Shown: positions 13,078-21,140, counted from the stretch's first letter. The stretch: DNA of 32,749 nucleotides from Anaerolineae bacterium (GCA_018500105.2 JAHBAL020000505.1:1-32749); one strand, 5' to 3'. Numbers and translations are program-made. The notes: generated by a model not told the origin, from the sequence alone.

Positions 13078-13863
13078 ATGTCATACGAAAACATCCTTTA
13101 CACCGTCGAAAACGGCGTCGCTACGATTACGCTCAATCGCCAAGCCACGCTCAATGCCTTTAACGATGCCATGATCGCCGAAACGATAGACGCCATGAAA
13201 CAAGCGGATCGGGATGGCAAAGTGCGCTGTATTGTGCTAACCGGCGCTGGGCGCGGCTTCAGCAGCGGGCAAGATTTATCCGGCTTTCAAGATCGGCGTG
13301 AGCAAATGTCCATCAGCGAACATTTGCGGCACGGCTATCATCGGCTGATCAAGCTGATGGTGCGCATCGAAAAGCCCATCATCGGCGCAATTAATGGCAT
13401 CGCCGCCGGGGCCGGTTGCGGCATTGCGCTGGCCTGCGATATTCGCATCGCGTCTGAAAAAGCCAGTTTCATGCTGGCCTTCAGCAAAATCGGCCTCATC
13501 CCCGACAGCGGGGTGAATTGGATTTTGCCGCAGTTGATCGGGTATTCGCGGGCCTACCAAATGGCGATTACCGCCGAGCGCGTGCCCGCCAACACCGCCT
13601 TGGCGTGGGGCATGGTGAATGCGGTGGCGAGCGAGGCCGATTTTGCCGCCACCGTGCAGCAATGGGCGAGCCAAATCGCCAGCGGCGCAACCAAAGCCTA
13701 TGGCCTGACCAAACGCGCCATGCAACGCTCGTTTGAACAAGACCTCGATGAAGCGCTCGAATATGAAGCCCTGCTACAAGACGTGGCTGGCGCAACCGAA
13801 GACAACAAAGAAGGGGTCCGCGCCTTTTTGGAGAAACGACCAGCCCAGTTTACGGGGAAATGA
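13078..13863 (+). CDS. paaG: 2-(1,2-epoxy-1,2-dihydrophenyl)acetyl-CoA isomerase PaaG (enoyl-CoA hydratase/isomerase family)
   Basis: A 261-residue crotonase-fold enzyme that would convert the ring epoxide to the oxepin-CoA. The oxyanion-hole segments are RGFSSGQDLSGF (58-70) and GAGCGIALACDIRIAS (111-126). The catalytic Asp143 sits in GLIPDSGVNWILPQLIG, the motif that distinguishes PaaG from ordinary hydratases, which carry Glu pairs instead. A TATAAT (13052-13057) lies 20 nt before the ATG. The stop TGA is also the first triplet of the following 8-bp word array. A generic enoyl-CoA hydratase is the alternative, but context favours PaaG. Confidence 0.9.
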   Translation: MSYENILYTVENGVATITLNRQATLNAFNDAMIAETIDAMKQADRDGKVRCIVLTGAGRGFSSGQDLSGFQDRREQMSISEHLRHGYHRLIKLMVRIEKPIIGAINGIAAGAGCGIALACDIRIASEKASFMLAFSKIGLIPDSGVNWILPQLIGYSRAYQMAITAERVPANTALAWGMVNAVASEADFAATVQQWASQIASGATKAYGLTKRAMQRSFEQDLDEALEYEALLQDVAGATEDNKEGVRAFLEKRPAQFTGK

Positions 13864-14010
13864 GTGAATGAGTGGTTGGGTGAATGAGTGATTGGAAAAG
13901 GATGAAGGATGAAGGATGAAAAAATCTCTAATCGCTAATCCTTAATCCCCAATCACCCAATCACCCAATCACCCAATCACTCATTCACTCATTCACCCAT
14001 TCACCCATTA
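13861..14010. repeat. Nested word array (GTGAATGA 8-mers, AGGATGA 7-mers and complements)
   Basis: Outer left words are GTGAATGA, GTGGTTGG, GTGAATGA and GTGATTGG (13864-13895). Inner left words are three AGGATGA. Inner right words are AATCTCT, AATCGCT, AATCCTT and AATCCCC. Outer right words are four CCAATCAC, then TCATTCAC and CCATTCAC. Outer arms pair with each other. Two word lengths, 7 and 8 bp, coexist in one array. Confidence 0.85.
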
Positions 14011-14017
14011 AAAATAT

Positions 14018-14860
14018 ATGGAAACTATTGCAGTTTTGGGCGCGGGCACAATGGGCGCGGGCATCGCGCAAGCAGCGGCGTTGGGTGGCTACCGCGTCGT
14101 GCTTTACGACATCACCGATGCGTTTGTGCAACGCGGGTTAAATACCATTTACAAACAGCTTGACGAAGGCGTGATTCGCGGCAAAATCAATAGCGAGGCT
14201 TCGGCACGAGCCAAGGGGCATATTTTCACCGCAACCCAGCTTGAAGAAACCGCTCACGCCGATCTCATCATCGAGGTTGTGCCGGAAAAGCTCGATCTAA
14301 AGCGCGAGATTTTTGCCAAGCTCGACGAGTTGGCTCCGCCGCACACCATTTTCGCCAGCAATACTTCGTCGCTCAGCATCAACGCGATGGCGGGCGCGGT
14401 CAAGCGCGGCGACCGGTTTATCGGGCTACATTTCTTCAATCCAGCGCACATCATGCCGTTGGTCGAGGTGATTTCGTGCGATTTTAGCAGCGACAGCACA
14501 CTCGAAGCCGCCTTCGCCTTCGTGAAATCCATCGGCAAAACCGCCGTGCGCTGCAAAGACACCCCGGCCTTTATCGTCAACCGCGTGGCGCGGCCTTTCT
14601 ATGGCGAGGCATTTCGCTTGTTGGGCGAAAACGCCGCCGATATCGAGACCATTGACACGCTCATGGAATCGCTAGGCTTTAAGATGGGTCCGTTTAAGTT
14701 GATTGACCTGATTGGCTGTGACGTCAATTTTGCCGTGACACAATCGGTATATAACGCCTATTTCCAAGACCCCAAATATCGCCCCCACCCGATTCAACAG
14801 CGCATGGTCGAAAGCGGGCGCATTGGCCGCAAGGTCAAGCACGGGTTTTACAAATATTAA
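14018..14860 (+). CDS. paaH: 3-hydroxyacyl-CoA dehydrogenase (PaaH / 3-hydroxybutyryl-CoA dehydrogenase type)
   Basis: A 280-residue NAD-dependent dehydrogenase that would oxidise the 3-hydroxyadipyl-CoA formed late in phenylacetate breakdown. The Rossmann motif is VLGAGTMGAGIAQ (6-18). Catalytic residues by family comparison are Ser117 (SNTSSLS), His138 (LHFFNPAHIMPLVEV) and Asn188 (FIVNRV). Length matches short-form PaaH/Hbd (about 282). Placement as last gene of the paa cluster supports PaaH, although a butyryl-type Hbd cannot be excluded. The stop TAA merges with ATTACGA heptamers. Confidence 0.87.
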   Translation: METIAVLGAGTMGAGIAQAAALGGYRVVLYDITDAFVQRGLNTIYKQLDEGVIRGKINSEASARAKGHIFTATQLEETAHADLIIEVVPEKLDLKREIFAKLDELAPPHTIFASNTSSLSINAMAGAVKRGDRFIGLHFFNPAHIMPLVEVISCDFSSDSTLEAAFAFVKSIGKTAVRCKDTPAFIVNRVARPFYGEAFRLLGENAADIETIDTLMESLGFKMGPFKLIDLIGCDVNFAVTQSVYNAYFQDPKYRPHPIQQRMVESGRIGRKVKHGFYKY

Positions 14861-15076
14861 TTACGAATTACGAATTACGAATTACAAATTGAAAACTTAC
14901 TTGCTCACCTTACGCACAAGGTAAGTATTTCACCACGAAGTGCACGAAGGACTCAAAGAAAAAACGGCTTTCGGATACAAATCTTTGAGTTCTTTGTGCG
15001 CTTTGTGGTAAAAAATTTGAGCCTTGCGTAACGTCAGTTACTTGTTGCAATTCGTAATTCATAATTCATAATTCAC
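14860..15076. repeat. Nested hairpin: ATTACGA heptamers enclosing a CACGAAG/CTTTGTG stem
   Basis: The outer left arm (14860-14887) is ATTACGA (three copies) and ATTACAA. The outer right arm (15049-15076) is AATTCGT, AATTCAT (two copies) and AATTCAC. Between them, 14932-14961 (ACCACGAAG, TGCACGAAG, GACTCAAAG) pairs with 14982-15011 through G-T-tolerant matches; this inner stem has a 9-bp period. No coding sequence is visible in the spacer. Confidence 0.82.
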
Positions 15077-15086
15077 CATCACCCTC

Positions 15087-16067
15087 TTGAATTTTGACAA
15101 CCAAAACATCCTGATCACCGGCGGCATTGGCTTTATCGGTTCACATTTGGCGCGGCGGCTGGTCGGGCTTGGGGCGCATGTAACGTTAGTGGATAGCCTC
15201 ATCCCGTCCTACGGCGGCAACCTCTTTAACATTCATGACATTCGCAGCCGCCTCACCGTCAATATTTCAGATGTGCGTGACCCATTTGCGATGGCGCATT
15301 TAGTGCAAGGGCAACATTATCTATTCAACTTGGCGGGCCAAACCAGCCATGTTGATTCGATGAGCGACCCATTTACCGATCTCGAAATCAACGCCCGCGC
15401 CCAATTATCAATTTTAGAGGCGTGCCGAAAACACAACCCCGACATTAAAATTATTTTCGCCAGCACCCGCCAATTGTATGGCAAGCCGCAATATTTGCCG
15501 GTAGATGAGCAGCACCCGATTGTGCCAGTTGACGTCAACGGCATCAACAAACTGGCAGGCGAATGGTATCACTTGCTTTACAACAATGTGTATGGTGTTC
15601 GGTCTTGCGCGTTACGGCTGACCAACACCTACGGCCCGGGCATGCGCGTTAAAGATGCGCGACAGACTTTTGTCGGCATCTGGATTCGCAATTTGATCGA
15701 GGGCAAGCCCATTCAAGTGTTCGGCGATGGGTTGCAAAAACGCGATTTTAATTATGCAGATGACGCCGTTGATGCCTTGTTGTTGGCGGCAGAATCGCCT
15801 GAAGCCGATGGGCAAATTTTTAACACAGGCAGTCACGAAGTCATCAATTTGCACGATTTAGCCGCGCTCATGGTCGAGGTGTATGGACGTGGAAGTTTTG
15901 AGATTGTGCCTTTTCCACCCGAACGCAAAAAAATTGACATCGGCGACTATTACAGCAATTACGACAAAATGCAGCAGGTCTTAGGCTGGCAACCCAAAAT
16001 TGATTTACACGAAGGTCTAAAACGCTCATTGGCTTATTATGTTGAGCATCTAAAAAAATACATCTAG
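15087..16067 (+). CDS. NAD-dependent epimerase/dehydratase (extended SDR), catalytic Tyr replaced by Asn
   Basis: A 326-residue nucleotide-sugar SDR. The NAD-binding motif is TGGIGFIGSH (11-20), with an Asp at the end of strand 2 (LVDS) for NAD. The active-site strand reads ASTRQLYG (Ser126/Thr127). The YxxxK motif reads N151-G-I-N-K155, so the lysine is kept but the tyrosine is not. SDR subfamilies with this VDVNGINK form exist to my recollection, but their reaction is not clear to me. The start is TTG at 15087, immediately after the repeat hairpin. The DegT aminotransferase nearby suggests joint synthesis of an amino sugar. Confidence 0.85.
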   Translation: MNFDNQNILITGGIGFIGSHLARRLVGLGAHVTLVDSLIPSYGGNLFNIHDIRSRLTVNISDVRDPFAMAHLVQGQHYLFNLAGQTSHVDSMSDPFTDLEINARAQLSILEACRKHNPDIKIIFASTRQLYGKPQYLPVDEQHPIVPVDVNGINKLAGEWYHLLYNNVYGVRSCALRLTNTYGPGMRVKDARQTFVGIWIRNLIEGKPIQVFGDGLQKRDFNYADDAVDALLLAAESPEADGQIFNTGSHEVINLHDLAALMVEVYGRGSFEIVPFPPERKKIDIGDYYSNYDKMQQVLGWQPKIDLHEGLKRSLAYYVEHLKKYI

Positions 16068-16080
16068 CTGCGCCCAAGAT

Positions 16081-16086
16081 TATAAT
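16081..16086 (+). promoter_or_regulatory. -10 box (TATAAT) 6 nt upstream of the Uma2 start
   Basis: A perfect TATAAT is followed by TTCAGC and ATG at 16093. No Shine-Dalgarno fits. The spacing is that of leaderless transcripts. Confidence 0.5.
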
Positions 16087-16092
16087 TTCAGC

Positions 16093-16908
16093 ATGAGTAT
16101 TACTGTTGCGCCAAGCGCCCCCGCCCCTTTTCGCGCTCGTCCAAATACTATGCCGCTGGCAACAGTTGCGCCTCCTCCAATCGAATATCCAGACAGTGAC
16201 GGTCAACCAATGGCAGACAATACAAAACAATGGGAATGGATGGTTAGCATCAAAAATGGGTTTGAGGCAATGTATAAAGACGACCCAGATGTGTTTGTCG
16301 CGGGCGATTTGTTGTGGTATGCCCAACAAGGGCGGCCCGACCTTCGTCTCGCGCCCGATATCATGCTTGCCTTTGGCCGCCCCAAAGGCTATCGCGGCAG
16401 CTACAGACAGTGGGAAGAAAACGACATCGCGCCACAAGTCGTATTTGAAATCTTGTCGCCCGGTAATCGGGCAGCAGAGATGCGCAACAAATTGCGCTTT
16501 TACAATCGCTATGAGGTCGAAGAATATTATGTTTATGATCCCGATACAGGCGATTTAGATGGCTATGTGCGTGAAGATGACGTTTTTCAAACATTGCATC
16601 TTGTGTCAGACATGCAAGGGTTTGTTAGCCCACGAACGGGGGTTAAATTCCATATTGATGGCGTTGATCTTGTGCTGACCAAACCAGACGGCACACGCTT
16701 TGAAACTTACCTTGAACTGCTCGCCCGCGCTGAAACCGAGCGCAATCGCGCCGAAACCGAACGCAATCGTGCCGAAACCGAGCGTAACCGCGCCGAAACC
16801 GAACGCAATCGTGCCGAAACCGAGCGCAACCGTGCCGAAACCGAACACGCCCGCGCCGAACGTCTTGCTGCACAACTGCGAGCGCTCGGCATCACACCCG
16901 ATCTTTAA
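16093..16908 (+). CDS. Uma2-family putative endonuclease with C-terminal heptapeptide coiled coil
   Basis: A 271-residue protein of the Uma2 (DUF820) PD-(D/E)XK nuclease family, common in cyanobacteria and Chloroflexota. The nuclease-like core is LAPDIMLAFG (Asp) and VVFEILSPGNRAAEM (Glu), then KLRFYNRYEVEEYYVYDPDTGDLDGY. The C-terminus has six near-identical RAETERN repeats (about 213-254), encoded by 21-bp tandem units, likely a charged coiled coil. The cellular role of Uma2 proteins is not established. The TAA stop is the first triplet of a TAATGGT heptamer array. A second Uma2 gene lies at 18159. Confidence 0.87.
   Translation: MSITVAPSAPAPFRARPNTMPLATVAPPPIEYPDSDGQPMADNTKQWEWMVSIKNGFEAMYKDDPDVFVAGDLLWYAQQGRPDLRLAPDIMLAFGRPKGYRGSYRQWEENDIAPQVVFEILSPGNRAAEMRNKLRFYNRYEVEEYYVYDPDTGDLDGYVREDDVFQTLHLVSDMQGFVSPRTGVKFHIDGVDLVLTKPDGTRFETYLELLARAETERNRAETERNRAETERNRAETERNRAETERNRAETEHARAERLAAQLRALGITPDL
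16729..16854 (+). repeat. Six 21-bp coding tandem repeats (RAETERN)
   Basis: Six in-frame units of 21 bp (16729-16749 and so on to 16834-16854) differ only at silent or near-silent positions (cgc/cgt, gag/gaa), except the last unit (HARAE). This repeat number probably changes by slippage without breaking the frame. Confidence 0.9.
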
Positions 16909-16965
16909 TGGTTAATGGTTAATAATTGATCAACTATTAACCATTGACCATTAACCATTAATCAC
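16906..16965. repeat. Heptamer hairpin array (TAATGGT / CCATTAA words)
   Basis: The left arm holds TAATGGT (two copies) and TAATAAT from 16906. The right arm holds CTATTAA, CCATTGA and CCATTAA (two copies). The first three bases are the Uma2 stop codon. The family is the same as at 18070-18146. Confidence 0.85.
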
Positions 16966-16976
16966 TAGCACTGCTC

Positions 16977-18086
16977 ATGCCCATCTCCGTTAATGAACCG
17001 TTGCTTGATGGCAACGAACGAAAATACCTGATCGAATGTATCGAAACCGGCTGGATCTCGTCCGAAGGCCCGTTTATTAAGCAATTTGAGCAAAAATTTG
17101 CCACAAAAATGGGCCGCAAGCATGGCATTGCGGTGTCAAATGGGTCGGCGGCGCTCGATGCTGCCGTCATTGCCCTAGGCATCGGCGCAGGTGACGAGGT
17201 GATTATGCCCACTTTCACGATCATTTCGTGTGCCGCAGCCGTCGCCCGCGCTGGCGCAATGCCGGTGCTGGTGGATTGCGATGCCACCTGGAACATGGAT
17301 GTGCGGCAAATTGAGGCCAAAATCACCCCGCGCACCAAAGCCATTATGTTGGTGCACATTTACGGCCTGCCGACCGACCTCAATCCGGTGCTCGAACTCG
17401 CCCGCAATCACAACCTCAAGATCATCGAAGATGCCGCCGAAATGCACGGGCAAACCTATTTCGGCAAACCATGCGGCAGCTTTGGCGATATCAGCACGTT
17501 CAGCTTTTATCCAAACAAACACGTGACAACCGGCGAAGGCGGCATGATTTTGACCGACGACGAGGCGCTTGCCGAGCGATGTCGTGGTGCGCGCAATTTG
17601 TTCTTTGGCAAACGTCGCTACATTCACGAAGAATTGGGCTACAACTTGCGCATGACCAATATGCAAGCCGCGCTCGGCTTGGCCCAACTTGAGCGGCTCG
17701 ATACGTTTGTGGCGAAAAAACGACACATCGGCGCGTTTTATACCGAGCTACTCGCCCATAACCCACACCTCGAATTGCCCATTGAGCACACGGCTTACGC
17801 TGACAATATTTATTGGGTGTATGGCCTTGTGCTGAAGGACAGCGTGCCGTTCGACAATGACGAAGCCTGCCGCCGATTGGCTGAGCGCGGCATCGGCACG
17901 CGCCAATTTTTCTGGAACATGCACGAGCAGCCGGTGTTTAAAAAGAAGGGCTGGTTTGCGGACGAACATTACCCCAACGCCGAACGCATCGCCCGACGCG
18001 GGTTTTATTTGCCGAGCGGCTTGGCCTTGACAGACGCGCAAATGCGCGAGGTAGCACAAGCAGTCAATCTAATGGTTAATGGTTAA
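16977..18086 (+). CDS. DegT/DnrJ/EryC1/StrS family aminotransferase
   Basis: A 369-residue PLP-dependent sugar aminotransferase that would aminate a keto-sugar nucleotide. The PLP-binding lysine is Lys181 in FSFYPNKHVTTGEGGM. Asp152 in IIEDAAEMHG binds the pyridine nitrogen, and VSNGSAALDAA is the phosphate-binding segment. Length is typical (about 370). The upstream SDR epimerase/dehydratase could supply its keto-sugar. The last five residues (LMVNG) and the stop TAA at 18084 are read from heptamers TAATGGT. The TAAs in the first two words are in frames +1 and +2, and the third is in frame. Confidence 0.9.
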   Translation: MPISVNEPLLDGNERKYLIECIETGWISSEGPFIKQFEQKFATKMGRKHGIAVSNGSAALDAAVIALGIGAGDEVIMPTFTIISCAAAVARAGAMPVLVDCDATWNMDVRQIEAKITPRTKAIMLVHIYGLPTDLNPVLELARNHNLKIIEDAAEMHGQTYFGKPCGSFGDISTFSFYPNKHVTTGEGGMILTDDEALAERCRGARNLFFGKRRYIHEELGYNLRMTNMQAALGLAQLERLDTFVAKKRHIGAFYTELLAHNPHLELPIEHTAYADNIYWVYGLVLKDSVPFDNDEACRRLAERGIGTRQFFWNMHEQPVFKKKGWFADEHYPNAERIARRGFYLPSGLALTDAQMREVAQAVNLMVNG

Positions 18087-18146
18087 TGGTCAATGGTTAA
18101 TGACTCATAACTTATCATGAACCATTAACCATTAACCATTAACCAC
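18070..18146. repeat. Heptamer hairpin array (TAATGGT words) overlapping the aminotransferase 3' end
   Basis: Words are TAATGGT at 18070, 18077 and 18084, CAATGGT at 18091 and TAATGAC at 18098. The complementary arm runs from 18121 with ACCATTA units to about 18146. The TAA of the third word is the stop codon of the upstream gene. Confidence 0.9.
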
Positions 18147-18152
18147 TAGAAT
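18147..18152 (+). promoter_or_regulatory. -10-like box (TAGAAT) 6 nt upstream of the second Uma2 gene
   Basis: TAGAAT is followed by ATTGTT and the ATG at 18159. Spacing is identical to that at 16081. No Shine-Dalgarno is visible. Confidence 0.45.
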
Positions 18153-18158
18153 ATTGTT

Positions 18159-18647
18159 ATGGATATTCTCGAGTTGGCTCACCGTGCCGAAGATGCTGGG
18201 TTTAAATTGGAGCTAGTTGGCGGATTGCCGATGTGGGAAGCTTTTCCGTCTTATAAACACAAAAAAATCATTGATCAAATTCGGCGTTCTTTGCCCAACC
18301 CAGAAACGCAAACAACAAATGCGGATGGGTGCGCTTGTGTGCATATTTCCGATGCCTACATTCTGTTCCCAGATGGTTCGTTAAAACGCCCCGATATTGC
18401 CATTTTTTGTCAAGAGCCGCCCGAAGCCGAACAAGAAACCGCCATTTCGCTCATCCCCGAAGCCGTCATCGAAGTCGTGAGCAAGGGTTATGAAGCCAAA
18501 GACCTGCAAATTGGCCCCCGATTTTATTTAATGCATGGGGTAAAAGATGTCATCGTGCATGATCCGCACATGCGCCGTGATGGCACAAAATATGCCATAT
18601 CACCTTCTACTATCGCGTTGGCTTGCGGTTGCAATGTCACCGTTTAA
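18159..18647 (+). CDS. Uma2-family putative endonuclease (short form)
   Basis: A 162-residue Uma2 (DUF820)-like protein. The core motifs are RPDIAIFCQEPPE (Asp), AVIEVVSKGYEAKDL (Glu with a following Lys) and FYLMHGVKDVIVHDP. It lacks the coiled-coil tail of the paralogue at 16093 and has a shorter N-terminal region. The following aldo/keto reductase starts 12 bp downstream, so the two may be co-transcribed. Biochemical role unknown. Confidence 0.83.
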   Translation: MDILELAHRAEDAGFKLELVGGLPMWEAFPSYKHKKIIDQIRRSLPNPETQTTNADGCACVHISDAYILFPDGSLKRPDIAIFCQEPPEAEQETAISLIPEAVIEVVSKGYEAKDLQIGPRFYLMHGVKDVIVHDPHMRRDGTKYAISPSTIALACGCNVTV

Positions 18648-18659
18648 ACTCAGACAATC

Positions 18660-19616
18660 ATGACCACGACCAACGATCGAACCCTCGGACGCAGCAATTT
18701 ACAGGTGTCGCCATTGGCACTTGGCACGGTTGAGCTTGGGCTAGATTACGGCATCGCCGCGCCCGGCCACTATGGTCGCCCGCCCGAGGCCGAAGCAATC
18801 GCGTTGGTTCATGCCACACTCGATGCTGGCATCAATTTTATTGACACGGCTCGTGGCTACGGCGAAAGCGAGTCCGTGCTGGGCAAAGCCTTGCGCGGGC
18901 GACGCCAACAAGCCATCATCGCTACCAAAACCGGCGTGCATCATCCCGATGGCACAGCGATGACCGGCACGGCCCTGCGGCAGCACATGCGCGACTCACT
19001 CGACACCAGCCTACGTCTGTTACAAACCGATTATGTGGACGTATGGCAAATTCACAATACCGATCACGCCGTGCTCGACCAACACGAAACGCTAGCGGCA
19101 GTGTTTGACGAGGCGCGGCGGGCAGGCAAAATTCGCGCGACCGGCGGCTCGTTTTATGGCGCACAAACCCCGCTGCGGGCCATCGAACTCGACCTTTTCG
19201 ATGTGCTGCAAGTCACCTATTCGGTGTTCGACCAACGTCTCGTCGAGCAAGTTTTTCCATTAGCAACACAAAAAAATCTGGGCGTATTGGTGCGTTCGGT
19301 GCTGTTACGAGGAGCGCTCACCGAGCGAGCCGACCATTTGCCCGACCGACTCGAATCACTCCGCGCCCGCTCACGCCAATATCGGCAAATGGTGGCTGAG
19401 TCGGGCACAGGGCTAACCCCAGCCCAAGCTGCCATTGCGTTTGCACTCGCTCAGCCCCAAATTAGCTCGGTGTTGATTGGAATCCGCAGCACCGCCGAAC
19501 TCGCCGAAAATTTGCCCGCGCTGCATGCCCAATTACCCAACGCTCTAATCCAACAACTCGCCACCCTGCGGTTGGATGACGAAGATTTGCTCAACCCCGG
19601 CACATGGGGTGCATAA
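18660..19616 (+). CDS. Aldo/keto reductase
   Basis: A 318-residue NAD(P)H-dependent (beta/alpha)8-barrel oxidoreductase. The catalytic tetrad is visible as Asp62 (FIDTARGYG), Tyr67, Lys90 (IIATKTG) and His132 (VWQIHNTD). The C-terminal cofactor segment is SSVLIGIRSTAELAENL. Substrate cannot be inferred; the family covers sugar aldehydes and ketones, and L-galactose- or fucose-dehydrogenase-like members share this layout. It starts 12 bp after the Uma2 stop. Confidence 0.9.
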   Translation: MTTTNDRTLGRSNLQVSPLALGTVELGLDYGIAAPGHYGRPPEAEAIALVHATLDAGINFIDTARGYGESESVLGKALRGRRQQAIIATKTGVHHPDGTAMTGTALRQHMRDSLDTSLRLLQTDYVDVWQIHNTDHAVLDQHETLAAVFDEARRAGKIRATGGSFYGAQTPLRAIELDLFDVLQVTYSVFDQRLVEQVFPLATQKNLGVLVRSVLLRGALTERADHLPDRLESLRARSRQYRQMVAESGTGLTPAQAAIAFALAQPQISSVLIGIRSTAELAENLPALHAQLPNALIQQLATLRLDDEDLLNPGTWGA

Positions 19617-19683
19617 TGCAAATGCAATTTTCTGCACAAAACCGCTTTTTTGTTACAGATTAGGATTTGAGATCATTAAATTT

Positions 19684-21126
19684 ATGCGCCCATTTGAATT
19701 TTTACAACTTACGCTCACGATCTTAACTGCTGGCGGAGCCATGCTCAGCCGACGAATCCCCCTATTGCGGCCTTGGTTGCGTTATATCGCTGGCTCGATG
19801 CTATTGGCGACCCCACTGCAATTGCTCATCGAAGGCTACCGCTGGCAAAATGTGCCGACCTACCTTGGCATTGTCGTGGCGATAGTATTAGCATGGCGAC
19901 AAAGCAAAAGCAGCTCGCCCGCCACGCCGAGTAAATGGCGCAAAACACTCGGCATTGTGGGCAGCGTCATGCTCGGCTTGCTGCTCATCATTTCAACGGC
20001 GCTGCCCATTTTGTTCCCTGTGCCCAAATTGCCCAGCCCCACCGGCAAATATCCTATCGGCACGGCCTCATTTTACCTAAAAGACCCCAACCGCGACGAA
20101 ATTTACACCGACGACCCCGCCGACAAACGGCAAATCATGGTGCAAGTGTGGTATCCTGCCAAATCTATCATCGGGGCGCAGCCCGCCAAATGGCTCGACC
20201 GCATTGATATCGCTGGCCCGACCATCGCCCAGCGCCTCAATTTGCCCAGCTTTGCGCTCGATCACGCTAAATTGACCCAAACCAACTCGTTTGTGGATGC
20301 ACCGATGATAGACAGCACCCAAGCGCTGCCAGTTGTGCTTTATTCACACGGCTGGACCGGATTTCGCACCGTCAACCTCCACCAGAGCGAAGACTTGGCG
20401 AGTCATGGCTACCTCGTCGTTGCCATTGACCATAGCTATGGCTCAATGATCACGGTGTTCCCCGACGGCAGTGTCGCGCCGCTCAAATCGAGCATTTTGC
20501 CGCCCAGCGGCAGCCCCGACTTCAACCCGCGTTTTATGCAATTGGTCAATGTGTATGCCGCCGATGTGCAATTTGTGCTCGACCAACTGGCCTTGCTCAA
20601 CACTGGTGATGCCAACGGGCAACTCAAAGCCACATGGCTGAAAGGGCGCTTCGACTTCTCGCGTTTGGGGCTAATGGGGCATTCGACCGGCGCGGCGGCC
20701 ATTACCCGTGTCTGCGCCACCGACACCCGCTGCAAAGCCGGTTTTGGCATGGATGTCGCCGCCATTGGCTTAAGCGATGACATCATCAACAAAAGCTTGT
20801 CGCAACCGTTTTTTGCCTTGTGGAGCGGCGAGTGGCGTGACAATAACAGCGACAAACGCTTTATGGGCATGTTCAACCGCGCCACACGCCCCATTTACCG
20901 CGCCTATATAACCGGCGCAAAACACTATGATTTCATCATGATCTCGTTGCTCTCGCCGTTGGCATCAAGTTTGGGCCTGAAAGGCCCGATTGACGGCACA
21001 CGCATGATGCGGCTAAACAACGATTATTTGCTGGCGTTTTTCGATCAGCATTTACGCGGAATGGCATCGCCATTGTTAGCTACCGCCTCGCCTGCTTACC
21101 CCGAAGTATCGTTTGAGGGGCGCTAA
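19684..21126 (+). CDS. Membrane-anchored alpha/beta hydrolase (PAF-acetylhydrolase/dienelactone-hydrolase-like)
   Basis: A 480-residue protein. The first 110 or so residues form about four hydrophobic segments (LQLTLTILTAGG, YIAGSMLLATPL, YLGIVVAIVLAW and IVGSVMLGLLLIISTALPILF). A soluble alpha/beta-hydrolase domain follows: VVLYSHGWTG (oxyanion region), LGLMGHSTGAAA with the nucleophile Ser in GHSTG, a probable acid Asp in FGMDVA, and His in GAKHYDF. MPxCP-like platelet-activating-factor acetylhydrolases have this arrangement. ATG 19684 was chosen over an upstream in-frame ATG at 19576, which overlaps the reductase gene and precedes a poorly hydrophobic stretch. Substrate unknown. Confidence 0.82.
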   Translation: MRPFEFLQLTLTILTAGGAMLSRRIPLLRPWLRYIAGSMLLATPLQLLIEGYRWQNVPTYLGIVVAIVLAWRQSKSSSPATPSKWRKTLGIVGSVMLGLLLIISTALPILFPVPKLPSPTGKYPIGTASFYLKDPNRDEIYTDDPADKRQIMVQVWYPAKSIIGAQPAKWLDRIDIAGPTIAQRLNLPSFALDHAKLTQTNSFVDAPMIDSTQALPVVLYSHGWTGFRTVNLHQSEDLASHGYLVVAIDHSYGSMITVFPDGSVAPLKSSILPPSGSPDFNPRFMQLVNVYAADVQFVLDQLALLNTGDANGQLKATWLKGRFDFSRLGLMGHSTGAAAITRVCATDTRCKAGFGMDVAAIGLSDDIINKSLSQPFFALWSGEWRDNNSDKRFMGMFNRATRPIYRAYITGAKHYDFIMISLLSPLASSLGLKGPIDGTRMMRLNNDYLLAFFDQHLRGMASPLLATASPAYPEVSFEGR

Positions 21127-21134
21127 AGTTGACA

Positions 21135-21140
21135 TAAAAT
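21135..21140 (+). promoter_or_regulatory. -10-like box (TAAAAT) 7 nt upstream of glpK
   Basis: TAAAAT is followed by ACATCCC and the ATG at 21148. No Shine-Dalgarno is present. A TTGACA directly adjacent upstream (21129-21134) is too close to act as its -35. Confidence 0.4.

Noticed and set aside
16729-16854. Considering the Uma2 21-bp repeats as part of the spacer heptamer system
   Set aside because: The period is 21 bp in frame, it encodes a regular coiled coil, and the words hold no stops in any useful pattern. The number 7 at protein level is a coincidence with coiled-coil heptads.
21129-21134. TTGACA upstream of glpK as a -35 box
   Set aside because: It directly adjoins the TAAAAT box, so there is no room for a 15-19 bp spacer.
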